From Umezawaea tangerina (GTDB taxonomy: Bacteria; Actinomycetota; Actinomycetes; Mycobacteriales; Pseudonocardiaceae): a stretch of 64,000 nucleotides of DNA. A program made the translations under genes and the position numbers. Below the pieces are notes generated by a model, which was not told the origin of the DNA, searched no databases, and saw only the letters and a list, made by a program, of their open reading frames with translations. Shown piece after piece: positions 16,723 through 26,397 of the stretch; within the stretch, counting starts at the first letter, position 1; each line of letters opens with the position of its first letter. The DNA lies in the NCBI RefSeq assembly GCF_003002815.1, contig NZ_PVTF01000011.1, positions 124,001 to 188,000 of the forward strand. Reading direction: 5' to 3'.

Positions 16723-17856
16723 TTACCTGATCTGGTCCGCGGTCAGGTAACCGGAGTCGATCAGGACCTTCTGGTAGTTGGCCTTGTCGACGGTGACCAC
16801 GGGGAGGGTGAACGTGGGGACGACCTTCTTGCCGTTGTCGTAGTCGCCGGGGTTGTTGATCTCGGGCTTGCCGCCCTTCAGGACGGCGTCGGCCATCTTC
16901 ACCGCGACGTCGGCGAGCTGGCGCGTGTCCTTGTACACGGTGGAGTACTGCTCACCGGCGATGATCGACTTGACCGAGGGGACCTGGGCGTCCTGGCCGG
17001 TCACGATCGGGTAGGGCTGGGTGGCGCTGCCGTAGCCGTTGCTCCGGAGCGCGGACAGGATGCCGATGGACATGCCGTCGAAGGGGGAGAGCACGCCCTG
17101 CACGTGCGCGCCGCCGCCGTAGCTGGAGGTGATGACGTCCTCCATGCGCCGCTGCGCGGCGGCCGCGTCCCACCGCAGGACGGCGACCGTGCCGAAGTCC
17201 TTCTGGCCGCTCTTGACGACCAGGGTGCCCTTGTCCAGGTACGGCTTGAGGACGGACATGGCGCCGTTGAAGAAGAACGTGGCGTTGTTGTCGTCCGGCG
17301 AGCCCGCGAACAGCTCGACGTTGAACGGACCCGTCGCGTCGCCCGCGGATCCGTCGGCCTTCTTCAGCCCGAGACCGGTCAGCAGGGACGTGGCCTGCTC
17401 GACGCCGACCTTGAAGTTGTCGAAGGTGGCGTAGTAGTCGACGTTCGGGCTGTTGAGGATCAGCCGGTCGTAGGAGATGACCGGGATCTTGCGGTCCGCC
17501 GCCTGCTGGACCTGGCTGGTGAGCGACTTGCCGTCGATGGAGGCCACGATGAGCACCTTGGCGCCCTTGGTGATCTGGTTCTCGATCTGGTTGGCCTGCG
17601 TCGGGATGTCGTCCTGGGCGTACTGCAGGTCGACCTGGTAGCCCTGCTTCTCCAGTGCCGCCTTGATGTTGTCGCCGTCGTGGATCCACCGCTCGGAGGA
17701 CATGGTCGGCATCGTGACGCCGACCAGCGACCCCGCGCCGGACCCGGTTCCCGCCTGCTGGTCCACGGTCTTCGTGGACGAGCCGCAGGCGCTCGTCGCC
17801 GCGATCAGCGCCAGGGCGCCGCCCATCGCGGCGAGGCGTAAGGAAGTGGATTTCAT
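16723..17856 (-). CDS. Sugar ABC transporter substrate-binding lipoprotein, ChvE/XylF type
   Basis: 377 residues. The signal peptide ends in a lipobox with Cys24 (ATSACGSS). The mature part is a periplasmic-binding-protein fold of the multiple-monosaccharide (ChvE/XylF) type: [38 protein letters not shown] and [12 protein letters not shown] are characteristic. GAGGAGA precedes the ATG. It is the last gene of the fucD operon, 109 bp after the permease. It is the second, differently typed binding protein for one permease/ATPase pair. Ligand unknown; an aldose is likely. Confidence 0.88.
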   Translation of the reverse strand: MKSTSLRLAAMGGALALIAATSACGSSTKTVDQQAGTGSGAGSLVGVTMPTMSSERWIHDGDNIKAALEKQGYQVDLQYAQDDIPTQANQIENQITKGAKVLIVASIDGKSLTSQVQQAADRKIPVISYDRLILNSPNVDYYATFDNFKVGVEQATSLLTGLGLKKADGSAGDATGPFNVELFAGSPDDNNATFFFNGAMSVLKPYLDKGTLVVKSGQKDFGTVAVLRWDAAAAQRRMEDVITSSYGGGAHVQGVLSPFDGMSIGILSALRSNGYGSATQPYPIVTGQDAQVPSVKSIIAGEQYSTVYKDTRQLADVAVKMADAVLKGGKPEINNPGDYDNGKKVVPTFTLPVVTVDKANYQKVLIDSGYLTADQIR

Positions 17857-17965
17857 CGTCGTCTCCTCGTTGGTGCCATCTCCGGCGGGGGCTGACCAGG
17901 ACGAGCCGGTGTGCGGGCCCGGCCGCCCGACGCCGTGTCGGTCGACTGGTGACGCGGGTCGGGGG

Positions 17966-19009
17966 TCAGTCCTGGACCTTGCCCCCGGTGACGCGGGACA
18001 GCGCCAGCGCGATCAGGATGATCGCGCCGTTGAGCGCGCCGATCCACTGCGCGGGGACGCCCGCGAGGGTGAGCACGTTCTGGATCATGTACAGCAGCAG
18101 GATGCCGGTGAAGGCGCCGAACACCGTGCCCTTGCCGCCGTTGAGGCTGATGCCGCCGATGACGGCCGCGGCGAACACGGTGAAGATGTAGCCGTTGCCC
18201 TGCGCGGAGGCCACCGACGCCAGCCGCCCGGACAGCAGCAGGCCCGCGACGGCCGCGAGCAGGCTGGCGGTGACGATCACGATCCAGAGCACCCGGTCGG
18301 TGCGGATGCCCGCCGCCTTGGCCGCGTCGACGTTGCCGCCGATCGCGTACAGGGACCGGCCGAAGCTGGTGAAGCCGAGCACCACGATGCCGACCGCGAA
18401 CAGGGCCAGGCACAGCCACACCGACGCGGGCACGCCGAGCCACTGCGTGGTGCCGAGGTAGAGCATCGACCCCGGCAGCCGGAAGAACGTCTGGCCGCCG
18501 GAGATCCCGGTCAGGATGCCGCGCAGCACGATCAGCATGCCGAGCGTCACGATGAACCCGTTGAGCCCGAACCGGATGATGAACAGCGCGTTGACGACGC
18601 CGACGAGCACCCCGACCGCGAGCGTGACCGGCACCGACCAGCCGCCCGGCAGCAGGCCCAGCCCGTGGCCCGCGCCGACGGGCACCGTGAGCCACGCGGC
18701 GACACCGGGGGCGAGGCCGACGGTGGACTCCAGCGAGAGGTCCATCTTCTTCACGACCAGCACGAGCGTCTGCGCCAGCACCAGGATCGCGATCTCCGAC
18801 ATGGTCTGCAGCACGTTGAGCAGGTTGTCCCCGCGCAGGAAGACCGGGCTGACCAGCTGCCCCACGACCGCGATCACGATGATCGCGGGGATGAGCGCCA
18901 GGTCGCGCAGCCGGGCGAAGGCGATCCGCCTGCCCCCGGCGCGCGGCGGCGGGCCGTCCTCGGCCGGGGTGCTCGCGGTGACCGCGGTCCCGGTGCTGGT
19001 CTCAACCAT
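17966..19009 (-). CDS. Sugar ABC transporter permease (RbsC/XylH type)
   Basis: 347 residues with about nine to ten hydrophobic helices. The BPD_transp_2 signature [16 protein letters not shown] and the loop [19 protein letters not shown] are clear. The start ATG overlaps the end of the ATPase gene by 8 bp, so translation is coupled. It forms the membrane channel of a ribose-type importer together with the ATPase just upstream. Confidence 0.9.
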   Translation of the reverse strand: MVETSTGTAVTASTPAEDGPPPRAGGRRIAFARLRDLALIPAIIVIAVVGQLVSPVFLRGDNLLNVLQTMSEIAILVLAQTLVLVVKKMDLSLESTVGLAPGVAAWLTVPVGAGHGLGLLPGGWSVPVTLAVGVLVGVVNALFIIRFGLNGFIVTLGMLIVLRGILTGISGGQTFFRLPGSMLYLGTTQWLGVPASVWLCLALFAVGIVVLGFTSFGRSLYAIGGNVDAAKAAGIRTDRVLWIVIVTASLLAAVAGLLLSGRLASVASAQGNGYIFTVFAAAVIGGISLNGGKGTVFGAFTGILLLYMIQNVLTLAGVPAQWIGALNGAIILIALALSRVTGGKVQD

Positions 19010-20507
19010 CGAGGTCGACTCCTTCCATGGCGGCCACGAGCTGGTGGTCGTGCCAGCCGCGGGGGATCTCGGCGACCACGCGGCCCTGGAACACCACCAG
19101 GACCCGGTCGCACAGGCGCAGGTCGTCGAGCTCGTCGGAGGCGATGAGCACCCCGGCACCGGACTCGGCGATCTCCTCGACCTTGGCGAGGAGGAACTCC
19201 TTGGACCGCACGTCGACACCCGCGGTCGGGTTGACCAGCACCAGCAGCTTCGGGTCGTTCGCCAGCGCGCGGGCCATGACGACCTTCTGCTGGTTGCCGC
19301 CGGACAGGCCGGAGACCGGCAGCTCCGGCCCCGGCGTCTTGATCGCGAGCTTCCCGATCATGGACCGGGCGAAGGAGTCCCGGCGGCGGCCGTCAATGAA
19401 GCCCGCCCGGCCGAGCCGGTCCGGGATGGTCAGGGTCCCGTTGTCGGCGATGGACATCCGCGGCACGTAGCCCTGGTGGTGCCGGTCCTGCGGCACGAAA
19501 CCGACGCCCGCGGCCAGCGCCGCGGGCACGCTGCCCGGCGCGGGGCGCACGCCGTCGATCTCCACGACGCCGTCGGCGGCGGCCCGCAGGCCCGCGACGG
19601 TCTCCGCCACCTCGATGCGGCCGCTGTTCGCCGCGCCCGCCAGGCCGACGACCTCGCGGGCCCGGACCTGGAACGACACGTCCTCGTAGCGGCCGGGCAG
19701 GGACGCGCCGGTCACGGCGAGCACGGTCGCCGCCCCCGCCGGGGGACCGCTTCGCGCCGCGCCCGCCTCCGCCGCGGCCTCGCCGGTCATGGCCGCCACC
19801 AGCTCCGCCCTCGGCAGGTCGCCGACCGCGGCGGTCAGGACGTGCCGGGCGTCGCGGAACACCGTGACGGTGTCGCAGATCTCGTAGACCTCCTGGAGGT
19901 GGTGGCTGATGAACAGGAAGGTGACGCCCTGCCGCTGGAGGTCCCTGATCCGGGCGAACAGCCGGGCGATGGCCGCGCCGTCCAGCTGGGCGGTCGGCTC
20001 GTCCAGGACGATGAACCGCGCCCCGAACGACAGCGCCCTGGCGATCTCCAGGAACTGCCGCTGCTCCACGTCGAGGTCGCCCGCGGGCACCCGCACGTCC
20101 ACGTCGACCGACCAGGTCTCCAGCAGCTCCCGCGCCCGCTCGCGGACCGTCCGCCAGCTGATCAGCCCGCCCCGGCCGCGGTCGTGCCGGTTGAGGAAGA
20201 GGTTCTCGGCGACGGTCAGCTCGGGGATGATCGTGGACTTCTGGTAGACGCACGCCACCCGCCGCCGCCACGCGTCGCGGTCGGTGAGCCGGGGAGCGGG
20301 CTCGCCGCCGAAGGCGACCGCGCCCTCGTCGGCCGCCTGGAGCCCGGTGAGGATGGACACCAGGGTGGACTTGCCCGCCCCGTTGCGCCCCACCAGCGCG
20401 TGCGTCTGCCCCTCCTCGATCCTGATGGAGGCCTCCAGCAGCGCCGCTGTGGACCCGAACCGCTTCGTCACTCCCGTCGCCTCGGCGACGGGTGGGGCCG
20501 CGACCAT
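19002..20507 (-). CDS. Sugar ABC transporter ATPase, double domain (RbsA/XylG type)
   Basis: 501 residues with two ABC cassettes. The first has Walker A GRNGAGKS near residue 41, DVEQRQFLEIARAL as the signature region and LDEPTAQLD as Walker B. The second has LAGAANSGRIEVAE in place of Walker A, SGGNQQKVVMARAL as signature, and VNPTAGVDVRSKEF where Walker B is degenerate. This asymmetry is normal for the family. It lies between the RbsB-like protein and the permease in one operon. Confidence 0.9.
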   Translation of the reverse strand: MVAAPPVAEATGVTKRFGSTAALLEASIRIEEGQTHALVGRNGAGKSTLVSILTGLQAADEGAVAFGGEPAPRLTDRDAWRRRVACVYQKSTIIPELTVAENLFLNRHDRGRGGLISWRTVRERARELLETWSVDVDVRVPAGDLDVEQRQFLEIARALSFGARFIVLDEPTAQLDGAAIARLFARIRDLQRQGVTFLFISHHLQEVYEICDTVTVFRDARHVLTAAVGDLPRAELVAAMTGEAAAEAGAARSGPPAGAATVLAVTGASLPGRYEDVSFQVRAREVVGLAGAANSGRIEVAETVAGLRAAADGVVEIDGVRPAPGSVPAALAAGVGFVPQDRHHQGYVPRMSIADNGTLTIPDRLGRAGFIDGRRRDSFARSMIGKLAIKTPGPELPVSGLSGGNQQKVVMARALANDPKLLVLVNPTAGVDVRSKEFLLAKVEEIAESGAGVLIASDELDDLRLCDRVLVVFQGRVVAEIPRGWHDHQLVAAMEGVDLDG

Positions 20508-20526
20508 GTCGCTCGTCTCCCTCCTG

Positions 20527-21582
20527 CTAGAGCTTGTTGCCCCACAAGGACTTGTCGTCGTTCTTGAGGCTGGGGACGCCGTCGTAGGTGCCGCCGTCCG
20601 AGGTGACCAGCGGCGCGGAGAGCTGGTCCTCCAGCAACCCGTCGCGGACCTGGACGATCGTGCTGTCGTGGTCGGTCTTGCCGGGCGCGAACGTCTTCCC
20701 GTCGATCGCGGCCTTGAGGTACTGCAGGGCGTACTTGGCGTAGAGGTCGGCCGGCTGGGAGACGGTCGCGTCGACGTGCCCCTCGGCGATGTTCTTGAGC
20801 TCCTCGGGGATGCCGTCGTTGGAGACCACGAACACGTGCTTGGGGTCCTGCGGCCCGACCAGCAGGTCCTTCTGCTTGAGCACCTGGAGCGTCCCGGCGA
20901 GCGCGAAACTGGACTGCATGTAGACGCCCCGGATGTCCGGGTGGGCGGTGAGGTCGGTCTGGAGCTTCTGCGCGGCGATCGCGCCGTCCCAGTTCGTCGC
21001 CTCCCCGTAGACGGTGATGCCGGGGTAGTTCGACTTCATGCAGTCGTTGAACGCCTCGGTGCGGTCGCGGCCGTTGATCGAGGCGAGGTCGCCCTGCAGC
21101 ATCACGACCGCGCCCTTGCCCGCCAGCTTCGCGCCGAGGAACCGGCAGGCCTTCTCGCCGTAGGCCCGGTTGTCGGCCCGGACCACCATGAAGACGTCGC
21201 CGCTGTCGGGTCGGGTGTCCACCGTGACGACCGGGATCTTCTTGGCCGACAGCTGGTCCAGGGTCGGCGCGATGGCCGCGGTGTCCTGCGGGGCCATCGC
21301 CACCCCCTTGACGCCCTGGCTGATGAACGTCTGGGCGTTGGCGGTGAGCTTCGCGACGTCGTTCTGCGAGTTCGTGGTCTTCAGGTCCAGGCCCAGCTCC
21401 TTGGCGAACTCCGGCGTGTACTTGATGTAGGAGTTCCAGAAGTCGGTGTCGGACCGCGGGTAGTCGACGCCGACCACGGGTGCGCCGCCCGCCGCGCCCG
21501 AGCCCGCGGTGGTGCCGCAGCCGCTGAGCGCCGCGGCGAGCGCGGCGACGATGCCGAAGCCTGCGAGGGGTCTGGTCTTCAC
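20527..21582 (-). CDS. Sugar ABC transporter substrate-binding lipoprotein, RbsB type
   Basis: 351 residues, lipobox with Cys22 (LSGCGTT). The body is a Peripla_BP_4 fold (GVDYPRSDTDFWNSYI, ISQGVKGVAMAPQDTAAI, IPVVTVDTRP). It follows L-fuconate dehydratase by 38 bp and precedes the ATPase by 19 bp, so it is the primary binding protein of this importer. Context suggests a 6-deoxyhexose such as L-fucose as ligand. This is inference from the operon, not from binding-site residues. Confidence 0.88.
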   Translation of the reverse strand: MKTRPLAGFGIVAALAAALSGCGTTAGSGAAGGAPVVGVDYPRSDTDFWNSYIKYTPEFAKELGLDLKTTNSQNDVAKLTANAQTFISQGVKGVAMAPQDTAAIAPTLDQLSAKKIPVVTVDTRPDSGDVFMVVRADNRAYGEKACRFLGAKLAGKGAVVMLQGDLASINGRDRTEAFNDCMKSNYPGITVYGEATNWDGAIAAQKLQTDLTAHPDIRGVYMQSSFALAGTLQVLKQKDLLVGPQDPKHVFVVSNDGIPEELKNIAEGHVDATVSQPADLYAKYALQYLKAAIDGKTFAPGKTDHDSTIVQVRDGLLEDQLSAPLVTSDGGTYDGVPSLKNDDKSLWGNKL

Positions 21583-21620
21583 GGCGGTCTCCTAACGGGT
21601 GTGGGGCAGGTCGGGGGTGC

Positions 21621-22928
21621 TCACGCGGTGGCCTGCCTGTTCCAGACGGGCCCGTCGGGGAAGGTGTGGGCGGTGATGGACGCGGCGTGCAGCTGGGCGC
21701 TGATGCCGGGTGCCGTCGGCGCGAGGTAGTGGCCGTCGCGGATGCGCACCGGGTCGGTGAAGTGCTCGTGCAGGTGGTCGACGTACTCGACGACGCGGTC
21801 CTCGGTGCTGCCGCTGACGGCGACGTAGTCGAACATCGCCAGGTGCTGGACCATCTCGCACAGCCCCACCCCGCCCGCGTGGGGGCAGACCGGGACCCCG
21901 AACTTGGCGGCCAGCAGCAGGACCGCGACGTTCTCGGTGACACCCGCGGTGCGGCTGGCGTCGAGCTGCAGGACGTCGATCGCCTCCGCCTGGAGCAGCT
22001 GCTTGAACATCACCTGGTTGTGCGTGTGCTCGCCGGTGGCGACCTTCATCGGCGCCAGGGCCCGCCGGATGGCGGCGTGGCCGAGGATGTCGTCGGGCGA
22101 GGTGGGCTCCTCGATCCAGTACGGGTCGTACCGGGCGAGCGCGGACATCCAGTCGATCGCCTGCCGCACGCCCCACGCCTGGTTGGCGTCGACGGCGATC
22201 CTGATGTCGGGTCCCACGGCCTCGCGGGCCAGCCGCAGGCGGCGTTCGTCGTCGGCGAGGTCGGCGCCGACCTTGAGCTTGATCTGGGTGAAGCCGTCGG
22301 CGACGGCCTCCCTGGACAGGCGCACGAGCTTCTCGTCGTCGTAGCCCAGCCAACCGGGCGTGGTCGTGTAGGCGGGGTAGCCGTCGCTGAGCAGGTGGGC
22401 CGTGCGCTCGGCGCGCCCCGGTTCGGCGCGGCGCAGGATGTCCAGCGCCTCGTCGCGGGTGAGGGCGTCCTCCAGGTAGCGGAAGTCGACGAGGTCGACG
22501 AGCTGCTCGGGCGCCAGCTCCGAGAGCAGCCGCCACACGGGCTTGCCCTGCCTGCGCCCGTAGAGGTCCCACACCGCGTTGACGACCGCGGCGGCGGCCA
22601 TGTGGATGGCGCCCTTCTCCGGGCCGAGCCAGCGCAGCTGGCTGTCGCCGGTCAGGCGCCGGGAGAAGGCGCCGAGGTCGCTGAGCACGTCGTCCACGGA
22701 CAGGCCGGTCACCAGGGGCGCGAGGGCCCGCACGGCGGCGACCTCGACGTCGTTGCCGCGCCCCACGGTGAACGCGAGCCCGTGCCCCTCGGCGCCATCG
22801 CTCGTGCGGATGGTCACGTAGGCGGCGGAGTAGTCGGGCTCGGGGTTCATCGCGTCGGAGCCGTCGAGGTCCAGCGAGGTGGGGAACCGCACGTCGACCG
22901 CGTCGACGGCGGTGATCAGCTCGGTCAT
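21621..22928 (-). CDS. fucD: L-fuconate dehydratase (enolase superfamily)
   Basis: 435 residues from the ATG at 22928, with GAGGGAG upstream. The N-terminal block [18 protein letters not shown] is diagnostic of L-fuconate dehydratase. The active-site set matches the Xanthomonas enzyme with an offset of one: Lys217 and Lys219 (QIKLKVG), Asp247, Glu273, Glu300, Asp323 and His350 (CPHAGGVGL). It converts L-fuconate to 2-keto-3-deoxy-L-fuconate in the non-phosphorylating L-fucose route. It is first in an operon with a ribose-type importer and divergent from a GntR/FadR regulator. The other pathway enzymes are at 29.6-33.1 kb on the opposite strand. Confidence 0.92.
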   Translation of the reverse strand: MTELITAVDAVDVRFPTSLDLDGSDAMNPEPDYSAAYVTIRTSDGAEGHGLAFTVGRGNDVEVAAVRALAPLVTGLSVDDVLSDLGAFSRRLTGDSQLRWLGPEKGAIHMAAAAVVNAVWDLYGRRQGKPVWRLLSELAPEQLVDLVDFRYLEDALTRDEALDILRRAEPGRAERTAHLLSDGYPAYTTTPGWLGYDDEKLVRLSREAVADGFTQIKLKVGADLADDERRLRLAREAVGPDIRIAVDANQAWGVRQAIDWMSALARYDPYWIEEPTSPDDILGHAAIRRALAPMKVATGEHTHNQVMFKQLLQAEAIDVLQLDASRTAGVTENVAVLLLAAKFGVPVCPHAGGVGLCEMVQHLAMFDYVAVSGSTEDRVVEYVDHLHEHFTDPVRIRDGHYLAPTAPGISAQLHAASITAHTFPDGPVWNRQATA

Positions 22929-23132
22929 CGTCCGGTGCTCCCTCGGGCGGAACGGCTGGGGTGTCGGGTCCGCTCCTGGTCGTGTGTCAACGGCGTGTCC
23001 GCTGTGCAACAGGAGGATGAGGACATGGGATGGATTTATAGGCCACGAACGTTCCTGTGTCCATGGTCACAGCTCAATTGGTCAGAATTCGGGGCTGGAT
23101 CAGGAGTGTTGTCGCCGTGGCGTGGAAACGGA

Positions 23133-23161
23133 CATCCCATCTCTTCCGAAGAGATGGGATG
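23133..23161. promoter_or_regulatory. 29-bp perfect palindrome in fucD/GntR divergent promoter
   Basis: CATCCCATCTCTTC, one base, then its exact complement: 14-bp arms, no mismatch. It lies 48 bp before the GntR start and 205 bp from the fucD start. The core ATGGGATG recurs alone at 23025-23032, nearer fucD. Either an operator for the adjacent GntR protein or a transcribed hairpin; the position favours an operator. Confidence 0.65.
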
Positions 23162-23208
23162 TATTGCTAGCCTCCCGTGGTGCGCGAGACGACCGGGGAG
23201 AGCGATCG

Positions 23209-23946
23209 ATGTCACTGACCGACAAGGCCATCGACCGCATCAGGGACCTGATCGGGTCGGGCGAGCTGTCGCCGGGGTCCAAGCTGCCGCCCGAGCAGCA
23301 GCTGGCGGCCGAGCTGGGGCTGTCCCGGAACCTGATGCGGGAGGCGGTCAAGGCGCTGGTGGTCGCGCGGGTGCTCGAGATCCGGCGCGGTGACGGCACC
23401 TACGTGACCAGCCTGGAGCCGGAGGTGCTGCTGGGCGGCATCTCCTCCGCCGTGGAGCTGCTGCGCGGCGACACCCTGCTCGAGATCACCGAGGTGCGCA
23501 GGCTGTTCGAGCCGGTGGCGACGGGGCTCGCCGCCACCCGCATCTCCGCAGGCGAGCTCTTCGAGGTCGAACAGCACCTGCACGCGATGCGGGCGGCGCG
23601 CGACGACGTCGAGCTGCTCAACCAGCACGACGCCGCCTTCCACCGCGCGGTCGTGGCCGCCACCGGCAACGCCACGCTGACGACCCTGCTGGAGGGCATC
23701 TCCAGCCGCACGGTCCGCGCGCGGGTCTGGCGCGGGCTGGTCGACGACAAGGCGGCCAGCCGCACCCTGGCCGAGCACGAGGCGATCTACGAGGCGCTGG
23801 TCCTGCGCGACGCCGGGCTCGCCCAGGCCGCCGCCCTCCTGCACATCAACACCACCGAGCGCTGGCTGCGCGAGCACGTCGGCCGCGACGCCGACCTCCT
23901 GCCCGACGCCGACCTCCCGGTCCTCCACCGGGGCGGCACCCGCTGA
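23209..23946 (+). CDS. GntR-family (FadR subfamily) regulator of the fucD operon
   Basis: 245 residues; ATG with GGGGAGAG upstream. The winged helix is at residues 5-70 (LPPEQQLAAELGLSRNLMREAVKAL, then RRGDGTYV). The FCD ligand domain follows with the metal-binding pattern of the family (LFEPVATGLAA, HDAAFHRAVVAATGN, LAEHEAIYEAL). It is divergent from fucD, so the natural targets are its own promoter and that operon. The ligand is probably a sugar acid such as L-fuconate or its keto-deoxy product, by analogy to other FCD proteins. It ends HRGGTR, convergent with the mutarotase gene. Confidence 0.9.
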   Translation: MSLTDKAIDRIRDLIGSGELSPGSKLPPEQQLAAELGLSRNLMREAVKALVVARVLEIRRGDGTYVTSLEPEVLLGGISSAVELLRGDTLLEITEVRRLFEPVATGLAATRISAGELFEVEQHLHAMRAARDDVELLNQHDAAFHRAVVAATGNATLTTLLEGISSRTVRARVWRGLVDDKAASRTLAEHEAIYEALVLRDAGLAQAAALLHINTTERWLREHVGRDADLLPDADLPVLHRGGTR

Positions 23947-24004
23947 CGTCGGGCGGGTACAGTCCTCCGCTCGGCCCGCCCTGTCGACGGCGCCCACCGC
24001 CCCG

Positions 24005-24364
24005 TCACCCGGCGGGTGGTCCCGTGTCGGGGTCGTCCAGGTGCCAGACCTCGCGCATCGGCGCCCACCGGCCGCCGGAGCCGGGCTCGGCCAGCGGCTC
24101 CTGGCACGGGTCGGTGAACGTCCACCAGCGGCGGGTCTCCGGGTCGGCGGCGATGCGGGCCTGGTCGGCGGCGTGGTCGTCGCCGGTGTACTCGTAGTAG
24201 CCGAACAGCAGGTCGCCGTGCAGGAAGATCGTGAAGTTGCGGATGTTGGCGTCCAGCATCGTCCGTTCGACGGCGGGCCAGACCGCCGCGTGCAGCCGGA
24301 GGTACTCCTCGCGCCGTTCCGGCCGCAGCCCGATCACCATGCCGTAGCGCTGTGCGTCGCCCAT
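24005..24364 (-). CDS. L-rhamnose/L-fucose mutarotase (RhaM family)
   Basis: 119 residues, the usual length of PF05336 mutarotases. Characteristic features are YGMVIGLRPERREEYLRLH at the start, ANIRNFTIFLHGDLLFGYYEY in the middle and PETRRWWTFTDPCQEPL towards the end; the histidine of RLHAAVWP and the WW pair belong to the active site. It interconverts anomers of a 6-deoxyhexose, supplying the beta form to the sugar dehydrogenase. It is the last gene of the CUT1 transporter operon, 22 bp after the enolase-superfamily gene. The family does not separate fucose from rhamnose reliably by sequence alone. Confidence 0.88.
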   Translation of the reverse strand: MGDAQRYGMVIGLRPERREEYLRLHAAVWPAVERTMLDANIRNFTIFLHGDLLFGYYEYTGDDHAADQARIAADPETRRWWTFTDPCQEPLAEPGSGGRWAPMREVWHLDDPDTGPPAG

Positions 24365-24386
24365 GCGGGTCTCCTGGAGTGTCGGG

Positions 24387-25568
24387 TCAGGCGTTGAGGG
24401 CGGCGCCCGCGGCCTCCCGGCCCGCCTCGACCGGGTGCAGGCGGTGGCCCGCGCGTTCGGGCCGGATGTGCGCGCCGCCGGACATCGGGTGGGGGAGCAG
24501 GTGGACCGACGCGGCGATCGCGTCCTCGTCGATCCGCAGGCCGAGGCCGGGGCGGTCGCCGAGGACGAACGCGCCGTCCTCGACGTGGTGGTCGAGCACG
24601 ACGCCCAGCGCGGGTTCGAGGTCCTGGAGCTCGCTGACGAGGTGGTTGGGCACCGACGTGGCGGCGTGCAGCAGGCCGATCGGGCTGGTGCCGATGGGGC
24701 TGACGGGCAGGTCGTGGGCGTGCGCGAGGGTGGCGACCCGGAGGAAGTGGGTGATGCCCCAGACCGCGGCCGTCTGGACGACGTCGACCGCGCCCGCGGC
24801 GATGAGCGGGCGGTGCTGTTCGAGCCCGGTGAGGTTCTCGCCGGTGGCGACCGAGGCGCGGACGCCGCGGCCGACGGCGAGGTGGCCCTCCACGTCCCAG
24901 CGCCGGACCGGCTCCTCGACCCAGGTCAGGTCGAGCGTCCGCTCGATCTCCCCGACGTGGCGGACGGCCTGCTTGCGCGTCCAGGTCTCGTTGACGTCGA
25001 GCATCAGGCTCGGCCGCGCCCCGCGCCCCGCCTCGGTGAGCACGTCGCGGACCAGGGCGAGGCGGTGCCGGTCCCGGTCGACGTCGAGGCCCCCCTTGAC
25101 CTTCGCCGCCCGCAGGCCGCGGTCGGCGTAGGCCTGGTAGACCGCGACGAACTCGTCGTCGTCGAGCCCGATGTCCAGGCCGGAGGCGTAGGCGGGCACC
25201 CGGCGGTCGCGCCCGCCGAGCAGCCGCCACAGCGGTTCCCCCGCCGCCTGGGCCTTGATGTCCCACAGCGCGGTGTCGAGGGCGCCGATGGTGCCGAACA
25301 CCTGCCCCGCGTGCCCCGCCTTGAACGTCCGGCGCAGCATCCGGTCGTACAGGGCGGTCACGCCGCGCGGGTCCTCGCCCTCGATGGCGGCGAAGACGCT
25401 CTCGATCTCCACGTGCGGTCCGAGACCGACGCCGGTGAAGCCCGCGTCGGTCTCGACGACGACGATCGGCACCCGGACCCGGCCGTCGGCGTAGACGCCG
25501 TTGGCGTCGCCGATCGGTCGGCCCCAGTCCTGGACCGTCGTGAGGGTCCGGTACCCGGTGATGCGCAT
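24387..25568 (-). CDS. Enolase-superfamily sugar-acid dehydratase-like protein lacking the Asp-His dyad
   Basis: 393 residues. The barrel has the lysine pair Lys156/Lys158 (AAKVKGG) and metal ligands Asp191 (LMLDVNE), Glu218 or 219 (WVEEP) and Glu244 (ATGEN), as in the mandelate racemase group. The general-base dyad seen in FucD (Asp then His) is not visible: the equivalent strand reads VVQTAAVWGITHF and the next VSPIGTSP. So chemistry may rest on the lysines only, or on another residue. It sits between the CUT1 permease gene (1 bp gap) and the mutarotase, so a sugar acid or sugar lactone is the likely substrate. Reaction not assignable. Confidence 0.75.
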   Translation of the reverse strand: MRITGYRTLTTVQDWGRPIGDANGVYADGRVRVPIVVVETDAGFTGVGLGPHVEIESVFAAIEGEDPRGVTALYDRMLRRTFKAGHAGQVFGTIGALDTALWDIKAQAAGEPLWRLLGGRDRRVPAYASGLDIGLDDDEFVAVYQAYADRGLRAAKVKGGLDVDRDRHRLALVRDVLTEAGRGARPSLMLDVNETWTRKQAVRHVGEIERTLDLTWVEEPVRRWDVEGHLAVGRGVRASVATGENLTGLEQHRPLIAAGAVDVVQTAAVWGITHFLRVATLAHAHDLPVSPIGTSPIGLLHAATSVPNHLVSELQDLEPALGVVLDHHVEDGAFVLGDRPGLGLRIDEDAIAASVHLLPHPMSGGAHIRPERAGHRLHPVEAGREAAGAALNA

Positions 25569-25569
25569 G

Positions 25570-26397
25570 TCAGCCCTTCGTGGACCCGGCGGTGACGCCG
25601 TCGGCGATCTGGCGTTGCAGGAACAGGTAGACGACCAGGACGGGGATCGCGGCGATCAGCACGCCCGAGGCGAACGTGGGGATGTCGTCGGAGTACTGCC
25701 CGCGCAACGACGTGACGCCGACCATGAGCGTGCGGTGCTCGGCGGAGGGCATCATCAGCAGGGAGATCAGCACGTCGTTCCAGCAGAACAGGGCGTTGAG
25801 CACGCCCACCGACAGCAGCGCGGGGGCTCCGATCGGGAGCATGATCCGCCAGTAGACGCCGTACACGGTGTTCCCGTCGATGCGCGCGGCGTCGATGATC
25901 TCCGGCGGCACGGTCGAGTAGTAGCTCGCCATCAGGAAGATCGTGAACGGGAGGAACTGCGCCACGTACGCGAGCACGAGTCCGGGGTAGGTGTCGACGA
26001 GGCCGGTGTCCGCCATGATCCGCGCCAGCGGGACCATGATCACCTGGAACGGGACGAACAGCGCGGCCAGGATCCCGAGGAAGAGGGCCGAGGAGCCGCG
26101 GAAGCGCAGCCTGCCGAGCGCGAAGCCCGCCATCGACCCGAGCAGCAGCAACAGCGCGACCGAGCAGGCCACGACGACCACCGAGTTCAGGAAGTAACGG
26201 GACATCCCGACGCTCGTCCACGCCTTGACGACGTTGTCCAGGCGCGGGGAGTCGGTGAGCGAGAACCGGTCGAGGGTGTAGTCGCGCCGGGTCTTCATCG
26301 AGACGTTGGCGGTGAACAGCAGCGGGTAGATCGTGGCCAGCGCGAGCGCGGCCATCGGCACCGCGACGACCCACCTCGCCCAGCGGGTGCCCGACAT
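25570..26397 (-). CDS. Carbohydrate ABC transporter permease, MalG type
   Basis: 275 residues, six hydrophobic segments. The CUT1 EAA loop reads EIIDAARIDGNTVYGVYWRIMLP near residue 185. The start ATG shares its A with the stop of the upstream permease gene (TGATG). It pairs with the MalF-type protein to make the channel of a binding-protein-dependent importer. No ATPase is encoded in this operon; actinomycetes commonly use a shared MsiK-type ATPase encoded elsewhere. Confidence 0.9.
   Translation of the reverse strand: MSGTRWARWVVAVPMAALALATIYPLLFTANVSMKTRRDYTLDRFSLTDSPRLDNVVKAWTSVGMSRYFLNSVVVVACSVALLLLLGSMAGFALGRLRFRGSSALFLGILAALFVPFQVIMVPLARIMADTGLVDTYPGLVLAYVAQFLPFTIFLMASYYSTVPPEIIDAARIDGNTVYGVYWRIMLPIGAPALLSVGVLNALFCWNDVLISLLMMPSAEHRTLMVGVTSLRGQYSDDIPTFASGVLIAAIPVLVVYLFLQRQIADGVTAGSTKG

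Noticed and set aside
24387-25568. Assignment of the second enolase-superfamily protein as L-rhamnonate or L-fuconate dehydratase
   Set aside because: The Asp-His dyad and the N-terminal signature of those families are missing, so no specific reaction is claimed.
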